From positions 1-62,631 of the forward strand of contig NZ_MUBM01000170.1 of NCBI RefSeq assembly GCF_002154505.1: a stretch of 62,631 nucleotides of DNA, in the 5' to 3' direction. The notes beneath the pieces were generated by a model. The model made no database searches. It worked only from the letters and a program-made list of their open reading frames with translations, and had not been told where the DNA came from. Made by a program: the position numbers and the translations under genes. This DNA is from Streptomyces carpinensis. Lineage in GTDB: Bacteria > Actinomycetota > Actinomycetes > Streptomycetales > Streptomycetaceae. Of this stretch, positions 33,317-41,053 are shown in pieces. Every line of letters starts with the position of its first letter. The stretch's first letter is position 1.

Positions 33317-34299
33317 GCACAGAACCGGCCGAACCGACGCCCTCCTGGGGTGGCCACCGCCAGCGCTGACCGGTATCAGGCGGCTGGTCGCCGCTGAGGA
33401 CAGGCGGTGCATGAGGGGCGGGGTGGCAGCAGGATCGCTGTCGCCCCGCCTCCTTCTGTGTAGTGGGCTGGGCCAGGCATGAGCAGCTTGGTTACGAGCC
33501 CCCTGCGCTGCTGGGAGGCGCATCGGCGGCCCGAGCGGTGTTCTGCTGGTGATGCGGCCGCGTCAGGCGATGGGTTCGGCTGGTGCGCGGCGCAGTAGGT
33601 CGGGCCGGGCGTCGGCGAGGGTGAAAGCCCGCTGGAGTCCGTCGATCAGCGGCTGGTTGATGCCGTAGAGCCGTGCCCGCTCGTTGCGCTGGAGCAGCCG
33701 GGACGAGCCAGCCGGGCCAACGCGGCACTGCACCGCCTGGATGCTGGTCATGGTCCCGCCGGATGTGGAGTGGGCACGGGCCGACACACGCTGGGGCGGA
33801 ATGGCGGGGTGAGGACACGGGCCGGCTGCACTGGCGGCAGCGGGCCACCAGCGTGCACACGCCCCCTCCCGTCTGCGTCTGCCGACCTGCAGTGGTCTGG
33901 TCTGTGGTCGGGGCCCTGGCGCGGGCGCCGATGGCGCATATCTGTGCAGCGCTGGTGGGGGAGCGAGAAGACTGTTTGCGAACCTGAGCGTTCACTCATG
34001 GCCTGAGAGCGTTCTGTTTGGGGTAGTTTGTCATTACCTCGCATGGGTAGGTCCCAGATCCACGTCAACGCTGCGGATCTGGGGCCGTTCTGCGTGCAAG
34101 TACTTCTCATGCGGCCGTGACGCCGTGACCGTCTTTGCTGGCGACGAACACGCGGATCGTCCGCCTCCCAGGGCATCAAGACTCACTGGCATGGATCTTG
34201 CTGGGCCATGCAAGGTGCCTCCCGGGATCACCTCCAAATGGCTCACTCGCGAAGTGACAGAGCCGCGTAGGCGCCCGTTTGAACGCCGGGCATCTGCGC
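33317..34299. other. About 980 bp without a supported gene
   Basis: The longest candidate is a minus-strand frame at 33563-33787 (SIQAVQCRVGPAGSSRLLQR...). It has no family I recognise and no clear ribosome-binding site. The rest looks non-coding. The right end holds a perfect 21-bp tandem duplication at 34280-34321. Confidence 0.45.
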
Positions 34300-34321
34300 G
34301 TGAACGCCGGGCATCTGCGCG
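34280..34321. repeat. Perfect 21-bp tandem duplication
   Basis: TGAACGCCGGGCATCTGCGCG occurs twice head to tail at 34280-34300 and 34301-34321. It borders a Tn3-family transposase scar. It is probably a replication-slippage duplication in non-coding DNA. Confidence 0.9.
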
Positions 34322-34457
34322 CGCCATAAGCTCTGACCGTCCAGGTCCTTGAAGCGGGGGCTGAGGTTGCAGCCGAGGATCTTGAACGGGCTGATGGGGT
34401 ACGAGGTGCTGTCGGTGGCCACCCTCTCCGGCTTCAGCCCGTGGTCCGTTCGGATGC
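34311..34457 (-). pseudogene. Tn3-family transposase fragment
   Basis: The minus strand reads HGLKPERVATDSTSYPISPF, then FKILGCNLSPRFKDLDGQ and SLWRAQMPG. This corresponds to the centre of the Tn3 transposase catalytic domain, where relatives have VATDT...VFGLFKILG(Y/F)xFSPRFxDL. About 45 residues remain of roughly 1000. It is a transposon scar; a second Tn3 piece with the C-terminus lies near 40.9 kb. Confidence 0.7.
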
Positions 34458-34646
34458 GGCAGCGTGTCCGGGATGTGCTGGGGTGCCGGGCGCTGCCATC
34501 TGTCCGGTCCCGGCGGGCAGGTCGTTTACAGCGAAGATCGTCGTGATCCCGGAGGGCTGGCTCCGGGGGCCGTAGGGCCTGCTCCGGGCTCCCGCTGGGT
34601 GCAGGACGTGTTTGCGGCGGGGGTTGTTTGCCGCCTTCTGTCCAAA

Positions 34647-34675
34647 TTGCCGTCTGATTCCTGTTTCGGTACGTA
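34647..34675 (+). promoter_or_regulatory. Possible promoter of the microprotein-ABC-kinase operon
   Basis: TTGCCG, a 17-bp spacer and TACGTA resemble a -35/-10 pair, about 45 bp upstream of the microprotein start codon. The spacer is AT-richer than its surroundings. This is a match by eye only. Confidence 0.35.
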
Positions 34676-34720
34676 GCTGCTGTGAGACACGGTGATGGAG
34701 AGATTTGAGGAGGAAATGTC

Positions 34721-34918
34721 ATGGCGATCTTCAACGCTCTCTTCCCCGCCCTCAAGGACCACGGTGGCCGTGGCGGACGCGGCGGCCGCGGTGGCCGCAG
34801 CGGACACGGCGGAGACTGGGGCGACGGTGGCCGCAGCGGGCATGGTGGCCGCGGTGGTCGCGGTGGCCGCAGTGGGCATGGTGGCCGCGGTGGCCGCAGC
34901 GGGCACGGGCGCTACTGA
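34721..34918 (+). CDS. Gly/Arg/His-repeat microprotein
   Basis: This 65-aa protein starts with ATG six bases after GAGGAGGA. The first 13 residues, MAIFNALFPALKD, form a short hydrophobic, amphipathic leader; the remaining 52 are RGG, GGH and SGHGG repeats ending HGRY, with almost no other residue types. It has no Cys and no classical signal peptide. It is the first gene of an apparent operon, 30-50 bp before an ABC exporter gene. RGG/GH repeats can bind RNA or metal ions; a short leader followed by a repetitive core also resembles secreted or modified peptides. I do not recognise the family, and the function is open. Confidence 0.65.
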   Translation: MAIFNALFPALKDHGGRGGRGGRGGRSGHGGDWGDGGRSGHGGRGGRGGRSGHGGRGGRSGHGRY

Positions 34919-34965
34919 GGCGACCGGCTTGGGCCGCATGAGGGATCTTGACCACGTCTAGGCAT

Positions 34966-36861
34966 ATGGAGCGGAGCGGACCGGCGTCCGAAGGGGCCGG
35001 TCCGCTTCGTAGGCGTGTCCTGCGGCGGCTGTTGTCGGTGGGGGGTGTGGAGTCGGACGCGGTGGTCGAGGCCGCGCCGCCGCTGCCTCCGCGTGAAGTG
35101 TTCCGCCGGTTCTGGCCCTACACTCGCGGGCGCCGTCGCTGGCTGGGCCCGCTGGTCCTGCTCGGTCTGCTGGGCCCGCTCGTTGACGCGGCTGAACTGT
35201 GGCTGTTCAAGATCATGGTGGACCAGGTGCTCGTCCCGCGGGACCTCTCCCCCTTCCTTTGGATCGCGCCGACGTATGTAGGGCTCATCGTCGCCTCCGG
35301 CGTCCTGGGTTTCGCCGACGACGTGACCTCCGCGTACGTCAGCGAACGCTTCCTGCTCGCCTTGCGCTGCGACGTCTTCCGGCACGTGCAGGGGCTCTCG
35401 CTCGGGTTCTTCGAGCGGCGGCGGCTGGGGGACGTGCTGTCGCGGATCACCGGGGACGTCGAAGCCGTCGAGACGTTCCTGCTCTCGGGTGTTGCGGACG
35501 TGGCCTACTACGTGCTCCAGCTCGGCGTCTTCCTCGGCCTGCTCTTCTACCTGCGCTGGGACCTCACCCTCCTCGCGCTCGTCATCGTGCCGCTGTTCTG
35601 GGGCGCCGCCCGCCACTTCTCCCGCCTGACCAAACAGGCCTCCCGGGAACGCAGGCGGCGCAGCGGCTCGCTCAACGCGGTCGCCGAGGAGTCACTGGGC
35701 AACGTGACCCTGGTCCAGGCGTACAACCGGCAGGACTGGGAGCAGAACCGCTTCGAGCGGGAGAACCTCGGCACGTTCCACGCCGCGATGGCCTCGACGC
35801 GGATCCGGGCCGTCTACCGGCCGCTGGTGGAGCTCATCGAGGTGTGCGGCGCCCTGGCCGTCATGGGCCTGGGCACCTGGAAACTGGCCCAGGGCCAACT
35901 CACCCTGGGCGGGCTGCTGGTGTTTGTGGCGCTGATCGGCAAGCTCTACGGCCCCGTCCGCGGCCTCTCCCACCTCGGCCCCGCCTTCTACGCCGCGGCC
36001 GCCTCCGCCGAACGCATCGCCGAGCTGCTCGACCAGCGGCCCCAGGTCACCGAGCGCGCCGGCGCCCGGCGGATCGGCCGGGCACGCGGCGAGGTCGAGT
36101 TCGACGGCGTGTGCTTTAGCTACCCCGACACCTCCCGCTGGGCCCTGTCGGATGTGTCCTTCAAGGTCTGCCCCGGCGAGACGCTGGCGCTGGTTGGGGC
36201 AAGCGGCGCGGGGAAGTCCACGGCGGCCAAGCTGCAACTGCGCTTCTACGACCCCGACCGGGGCGCCGTCCGCCTCGACGGCGTCGACCTGCGCCAGATG
36301 CTCCTGTCCGACGTGCGCGACAGCATCGCCGTGGTGCTGCAGGAGACACTCGTCCTGCACGGCACGGTGCGGGAGAACATCGCCTACGGCCGGCCCGACG
36401 CGAGTGAGGCGGAGATCGTCGAGGCGGCCCGCGCGGCGGACGCCGACGAGTTCATCCGGCTACTGCCCGACGGCTACGACACCGTGGTCGGCCAGCGCGG
36501 CCGGACCTTGTCCGGCGGGCAGCGCCAGCGCCTGGCCATCGCCCGCGCAATGATCAGAAACGCGCCCGTGCTGCTCCTGGACGAGCCCACCACCGGCCTG
36601 GACGCCCAGTCGGGCCACCGGATCATGGACCCGCTGCGCCGGCTCATGTCCGGCCGGACGACCATCGTGATCTCCCACAACCTGCTCACCGTCCGCGACG
36701 CCACCCGGATCGTGGTGCTCGACCAGGGCCGGGTCGTTCAGTGCGGCACCCACCAGGAGCTGTTCCTGCGCGATGGCCCCTACGCCCGGCTGCACCGCCT
36801 GCACGCCATGGCCGCCCCCACGCAGACGGGCCCGCCGCCGCACGGGACGGTGTGGTCATGA
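34966..36861 (+). CDS. ABC exporter, fused membrane and ATPase domains
   Basis: This roughly 630-aa half-size ABC transporter has a six-helix type I exporter domain (about residues 40-320, with GLSLGFFERRRLGDVLSRIT) and a nucleotide-binding domain with Walker A GASGAGKST, the Q-loop in VVLQETLVLHGT, signature LSGGQRQRLAIA, Walker B VLLLDEPTTG and the H-loop ISHN. It would act as a homodimer exporting a drug, lipid or peptide; there is no C39 peptidase domain. The ATG at 34966 and a TTG at 34948 are both possible starts. Its stop overlaps the kinase start (ATGA), so the two are coupled. Confidence 0.92.
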   Translation: MERSGPASEGAGPLRRRVLRRLLSVGGVESDAVVEAAPPLPPREVFRRFWPYTRGRRRWLGPLVLLGLLGPLVDAAELWLFKIMVDQVLVPRDLSPFLWIAPTYVGLIVASGVLGFADDVTSAYVSERFLLALRCDVFRHVQGLSLGFFERRRLGDVLSRITGDVEAVETFLLSGVADVAYYVLQLGVFLGLLFYLRWDLTLLALVIVPLFWGAARHFSRLTKQASRERRRRSGSLNAVAEESLGNVTLVQAYNRQDWEQNRFERENLGTFHAAMASTRIRAVYRPLVELIEVCGALAVMGLGTWKLAQGQLTLGGLLVFVALIGKLYGPVRGLSHLGPAFYAAAASAERIAELLDQRPQVTERAGARRIGRARGEVEFDGVCFSYPDTSRWALSDVSFKVCPGETLALVGASGAGKSTAAKLQLRFYDPDRGAVRLDGVDLRQMLLSDVRDSIAVVLQETLVLHGTVRENIAYGRPDASEAEIVEAARAADADEFIRLLPDGYDTVVGQRGRTLSGGQRQRLAIARAMIRNAPVLLLDEPTTGLDAQSGHRIMDPLRRLMSGRTTIVISHNLLTVRDATRIVVLDQGRVVQCGTHQELFLRDGPYARLHRLHAMAAPTQTGPPPHGTVWS

Positions 36862-37745
36862 CCGCCACGCAGGAGCCTGTGGCGCCGCCGATGCCCGCGG
36901 GCAGCCGACCGCTTCCCGGCTACGAGATCCTCGGGCACCTGGACCGCACCGGCTGGCTTGACCTGTACGACTCCTGGAGCGAGCAGCGGGCCTGCCGATG
37001 CGTGGTCAAGATGATTCGCCCCGACCTGCGCGACGACACCCACCTGACCGAGCGGCTGCTGCGGGAGGGCCGGTGGCTGCGCGACTTCACCCACCCGCAC
37101 CTGGTCCGCGCCTACGAGATCTTCAAAGCGCCCCAGCCTCTCGTCGTCCAGGAGACGCTGACCGGGGAGACACTCACCCACCTCCTGCACCGGCTGCGGC
37201 GCCGACCGGCCACCACCGACGTGGCGCTCCTCGGGATCCAGCTGTGCTCCGCGGTCCACTACCTGCACGGCCAGGGCCTGCTCCACCTGGACCTCAAACC
37301 GGCCAACGTGGTCGTCGAGCGCGGCCACGCCAAGGTCCTCGACCTCAGCGTGGCCCGGCCGCCCGGAAACGCACCACCCGGGACGGGCACGCTCAGCTAC
37401 CTCTCGCCGGAGCAGGCGCGCGGCGGCCTGCTGACGACCGCGGCCGACGTGTGGGGCATCGGCGCCACACTGTACGAGACCGCCGTCGGCAACGCGCCCT
37501 ACAATGCCGAGCAGACCGCGAACCCCGAAAACACCGAAAGAACCGGGACCGCGTACGACCGCACCACCGGTGACCTCCAATATCCGCAACTGGATACAGC
37601 CGCCCCACCGATCACATCGCAGCGGCGCCTGCCACACGCGCTCGCCACGGCTATCGACAACTGCCTCAGTCAAGACCCTGCCGACCGGCCCACGGTCCCC
37701 GAACTAACCGCAGCCCTCGCCTCACTGATCCCCACCCTCGCCTGA
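36858..37745 (+). CDS. Ser/Thr protein kinase (Hanks type), soluble
   Basis: This 295-aa protein has a eukaryotic-like kinase domain: degenerate Gly-rich loop LGHLDRTGWLDLY, Lys in CVVKMIRPD, the catalytic loop LHLDLKPANVVV (HLD instead of HRD), DLS instead of DFG in VLDLSVAR, and GTLSYLSPEQAR. It has no transmembrane helix or sensor domain. The changes in the Gly-rich loop and DFG motif suggest low activity or special control, although Lys, Asp and Asn remain. It is translationally coupled to the ABC exporter by an ATGA overlap, an unusual pairing, and may control export. Confidence 0.88.
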   Translation: MTATQEPVAPPMPAGSRPLPGYEILGHLDRTGWLDLYDSWSEQRACRCVVKMIRPDLRDDTHLTERLLREGRWLRDFTHPHLVRAYEIFKAPQPLVVQETLTGETLTHLLHRLRRRPATTDVALLGIQLCSAVHYLHGQGLLHLDLKPANVVVERGHAKVLDLSVARPPGNAPPGTGTLSYLSPEQARGGLLTTAADVWGIGATLYETAVGNAPYNAEQTANPENTERTGTAYDRTTGDLQYPQLDTAAPPITSQRRLPHALATAIDNCLSQDPADRPTVPELTAALASLIPTLA

Positions 37746-38518
37746 CCCGACCCCCGTCCCACTACACCTCGTCCATGCCCCAAAGACTCCGAGCTGGAGC
37801 GCTTCTTCTGGCCCCCTCTCCTCATGGGCCTAGTGTTGATCGGCGGCCAGGTGCCCGGCCTGTTGCACGCGCCCTACCCGGTCGTCGAACTCGCTGACGC
37901 GCTCAGCGTCGTGTTGGCCATCACGGCTGCCATCACGTTGTTCTTCGCCCTCCGGTCGGGCGTCGCTTCTTCCAGTGGCGCGGCACAATGTGACAGCCAC
38001 GACGGCGGGTGCCCACCAGGCTCCTCTTAGGGATCAGCCCGAGCCGACCGCCTACAGGCCCGCCTCGGCGACGACGAGCGCGGGTCATATCACCACAGAA
38101 CCGGCCCCAGGCAGCGGATCGAGACCCGCTTCAGCACCGTGGGCGGCCGCGTCGGCGAAGTCCAGGTCTTTAACTGAGCCGCGTTGGGACTCCGGTTGGC
38201 AGGGCGCTTCGCCCGTTTGCCCGGACCGCTCCGAAATGGCCTCGCTCGGCCGCGCCGGAGCGGAGTAGCCGAGTTCGCGATGGCCGGCGTCACGGCTCGG
38301 CCAGCAGACCGGTGGTGGTGCTGGGACTCAGAAGCGTCCCGCGGTGACGAAAACGCACGCCGTGGGGGAGCTCACGGGGCAGGCCCTGATGACTGAGACG
38401 ACGCGGGGCCCGGCGGCGTGGACGCTGGCGCATCGCGGCTACAGCGGCGTCACTGCGGCCTCCGCGCGCAGGCAGCATGCCTGAGCGCGGAGACCTCCAG
38501 GGCAGCAATGCGGGCCGG
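37746..38518. other. About 770 bp, at most a short membrane frame
   Basis: A plus-strand frame at 37824-38030 encodes 68 residues with two hydrophobic stretches (LLMGLVLIGGQVPGLL and ALSVVLAITAAITLFFALR), which could be a small membrane protein or the tail of a larger one. It lacks a good ribosome-binding site. The remainder, up to the secreted-peptide gene, shows no gene. Confidence 0.4.
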
Positions 38519-38767
38519 TTACTTCTTGGTGCAGACGGTGTGCGGCTTGACCCAGACGCGCTTGGTCTTGCCGTGGGACTTGATCGTCCGCCAGTAGCCC
38601 TTGACCTTGTGGCACTTCTTCGTGGTCTGTGCCATGTGCGTAGACGTCACGCGGACGGTTGACGACGGCGCTGCGGACGCGCTGCCTGCGGCTGCCACTC
38701 CCGCTCCTGTGGCCAGCATGGCTGCCGCGAGACCTGAGGCGAGACTATGTGCGATTCGGCGCTGCAT
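38519..38767 (-). CDS. Small secreted basic protein
   Basis: This 82-aa protein starts with ATG six bases after AAAGGAG. It has a classic Sec signal peptide (MQRRIAHSLASGLAAAMLAT..., cleavage likely after ASA), leaving a mature peptide of about 47 residues. That is very rich in Lys, Thr and His, with two Cys (KKCHKVKGYW and HTVCTKK) that could form a disulfide. Short basic secreted peptides of this sort are frequent in Streptomyces; the role is unknown, and an antimicrobial-like function is only a guess from composition. Confidence 0.72.
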   Translation of the reverse strand: MQRRIAHSLASGLAAAMLATGAGVAAAGSASAAPSSTVRVTSTHMAQTTKKCHKVKGYWRTIKSHGKTKRVWVKPHTVCTKK

Positions 38768-39263
38768 GAGCGGCTCCTTTCCGCATTCTGCGCGCCAGGG
38801 AAAGCCCGGGTACCCCCTCGGATGGGGCACCCGGGCCAGAGGGGACGCAGCCTCAGGATCACCTCATGCACCCGAGTGTGCATCCGCAGGACGAGGTGTC
38901 ACCCGAACGGCCTACTCGCTCGCGCGCTCCTGCCCTTACCGAGCTCCTCCGTGAGGATCCCTCGGTCCCAATCCCAGTTCCGACCACGAGCGTGACTGGA
39001 AGCCGGCCGGCGCGGGATCCGCGGGTCTCGATTCCGGCGGGGCCGGTGGCGTCCATGACGGACAAGAGCCGGGGGGAAGGGTGGGTGGTGCCCATCGCGG
39101 AGATCGGAGTGACGCTGTCGGTGCGTGGGGTCGTGGGGCACGGGGGTGTTCGAAGCTGCTGGTGCTCGGCGTCGAGTGGGGTCGGTGCGGGGCATGCGGC
39201 CGGCAGGCCACCAGGCCTTGGGGCCCGCGCCGTTCAGCCCCTGCATGGATCGGGTAGTGCTCC
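38768..39263. other. About 500 bp without a supported gene
   Basis: Frames of 80-170 codons exist on both strands but are Arg/Pro-rich, lack ribosome-binding sites and match nothing I know. The left part holds the promoter of the secreted-peptide gene. Confidence 0.45.
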
Positions 39264-39671
39264 TCAGCCCACGGGGTACTTCGAAATGGTTATTGAGGTG
39301 CCTGATCCGGTTGGACTGACCTGGACAGTTACTCCTTCTCTGCCTCGCTTGGCGACAATGTTGGTACTGAATTCACCTTGATGCTTGGAGACCGTCTTCC
39401 AGCCTTCTCGGGCCAGAGTGTCCACATAGAACGCCCCCACCTTGCTGACCGTGTCACCGGAATGCAGCATCGTCGTCCCGCTGACGTTGCTGGTCACGGT
39501 GGCCCCCGGGTAGGTGGGCATCGACCCTGAAGGCGTCTTGGGCGTTGTCACTGGCGGTGAGGTGTGGGTGGGGGTTGTCTGCGCGGGATGGGTGTTGTTG
39601 GAACACGCGCCGAGTGTCATGAGAACCGTGGTGACACCCGCTGCTGCGATGCTCAGAATCTTCCTTCTCAC
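39264..39671 (-). CDS. Lipoprotein of unknown function
   Basis: This 135-aa protein starts with GTG four bases after AGGAGG. It has a lipoprotein signal (RRKILSIAAAGVTTVLMTLG followed by the lipobox Cys in LGAC), then a Thr/Pro-rich linker (THPAQTTPTHTSPPVTTPKT) and a small folded part (VSKVGAFYVDTLAREGWKTV, with EGVTVQVSPTGSGTSITIS). It should be anchored to the outer face of the cell membrane. The folded part resembles small secreted domains found after Thr/Pro linkers, but I cannot name a family. Confidence 0.78.
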   Translation of the reverse strand: MRRKILSIAAAGVTTVLMTLGACSNNTHPAQTTPTHTSPPVTTPKTPSGSMPTYPGATVTSNVSGTTMLHSGDTVSKVGAFYVDTLAREGWKTVSKHQGEFSTNIVAKRGREGVTVQVSPTGSGTSITISKYPVG

Positions 39672-40334
39672 GGCGCCTCCTATGAGCCTGCCACGTACTT
39701 GCCGGCCCCGGAACCACGCCTTCCATCATCCCCGGCCCCTGCTCCATGGCAACTAGGCGGTGCCTTGCAGAGATGCCGGACTTAAGACCGCCGGCCGCCA
39801 GCGACTCCGCGCTCGCCCCCAGAGACGACAGCATGACCAAGGCAGCCGTTGCGGAGCCCCCTTCCCGTAGAGGACCGGGCTGCGCAAAGCCCTCCGTGGC
39901 TGCGCAACCGCGCAATCCCCCAGGGCCGGTCGACCAGGCCGCTGCATGCCGATGCACAGCGATGCCGGGTGCTGCGCAGTCTCTGGACGGGGCGCAACGA
40001 GTACCGGATTGCGCATGCCTGCCGGGTCCGCTGTTGTCGGGATGGCTGCGCATTTCCGGCCGCCGGGCTGCGCAGCGCGCTGGCCTGCAGTGGTCGGGCC
40101 TGTGGTGGGAGTGCTGGCCGTCGTGGTCGGGACCGCGCAATGGGCCCGTTCCTGCTGTGCGAAGGAGTGTGCAATGACGCCGGTGGCTTGCGCAGCACCT
40201 GAGCACCTCCAGCAGGCCAGCTTCTCAGCGGGTCTGCGGTCGTTGGCGCCTGCCGCACTGCAGGTCAGCCCTGCTGCTCAGAGGAAGTCGCCGTCCACTT
40301 CGCCGACCACGCCTCGCCCAGTGGATACAGTGAA
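39672..40334. other. About 660 bp without a supported gene, rich in TGCGCA
   Basis: There is no convincing gene on either strand. The part 39881-40194 is unusual for seven copies of the palindrome TGCGCA in different frames, described as a separate finding. The right end runs into the IS481 scar. Confidence 0.45.
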
Positions 40335-40470
40335 CCTACGCCAGCAACGACGAACGCATCGCAGTCCTGGCAGACTTCTGCACACCTACAACCACCACCG
40401 CTGCCACACCGCACTCGGCGGCCAGCCACCGATCACCCGCGTGAACAATGCTGCGGGTCAATACAGCTAG
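40335..40470 (+). pseudogene. IS481-family transposase, C-terminal scar
   Basis: The end of the segment reads HTYNHHRCHTALGGQPPITR and VNNAAGQYS before a stop, the conserved C-terminus of IS481 transposases (integrase core followed by NxHRxHTALGGxPP). Just upstream SNDERIAVLADF continues the family pattern in a different frame. Only about 45 residues remain. Confidence 0.75.
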
Positions 40471-40632
40471 GGCCTCGGTTCTCGCGCCAACGCGGCGAAG
40501 GGGAGGAGAGACGTCAGGTCGGTCTCGGATCGCGGGGCGTCGACGTCGCACCCCAGGGCCTTGGCCAGGACGGTCTTCGCCCGTGCGGTCGTGGGGTCGT
40601 CGTCGGCGGACGTGGCCGCCGCGTCCTGCGCT

Positions 40633-41028
40633 TCATCCACCGAACCCGCTGTTCTCCCTCAGCAAGGTCACTAACTGTTGATCATCATTGCGTAGAACGC
40701 GGCAGCGGCGGCGGGGCCGCTTCCAGCCGCGGGCCACTTTCACCAACCTGGAGTACACGCTGTCGACCCGTACGCCTGCCGAGGGCTCAGCCGCTGCCGC
40801 CCCGTCCCCGTCGACGTCGGTGGCAGCCGGGTCGCGCAGCGGCCGCAGCCACCCGCCTACGGGGACGCCGACGCGGAAGCCGTACCGGCCCGGGCAGTTG
40901 AGGTTCCCGTGCTTCAGCCGAGACAACCCGGCCACGTCCTCGCCCAGAATGTCGTGTTCGCGCTGATCGGCGGGCAGCGCCCGCAGCGCGGTGACCGCGG
41001 CGCCTATATAGCGGGTCGTCCACAGCAC
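40633..41028 (-). pseudogene. Tn3-family transposase C-terminus with foreign tail
   Basis: The frame begins with LWTTRYIGAAVTALRALPAD and continues EDVAGLSRLKHGNLNCPGRY, the conserved end of Tn3 transposases (TxYIxxAV..., DEDVARLSPLKHxNLNxxGRYxF). Where the family normally stops, the frame runs on for about 80 residues of unrelated Ala/Arg-rich sequence. The first 900 residues of the transposase are absent. It is the second Tn3 scar in the window and directly follows asnB in the minus direction. Confidence 0.72.
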
Positions 41029-41053
41029 GGCTGGAGAAGGACATCCACCGGTC

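Noticed and set aside
33563..33787. 74-codon minus-strand frame
   Set aside because: The sequence looks protein-like over a short stretch, but there is no family match I know and no ribosome-binding site.
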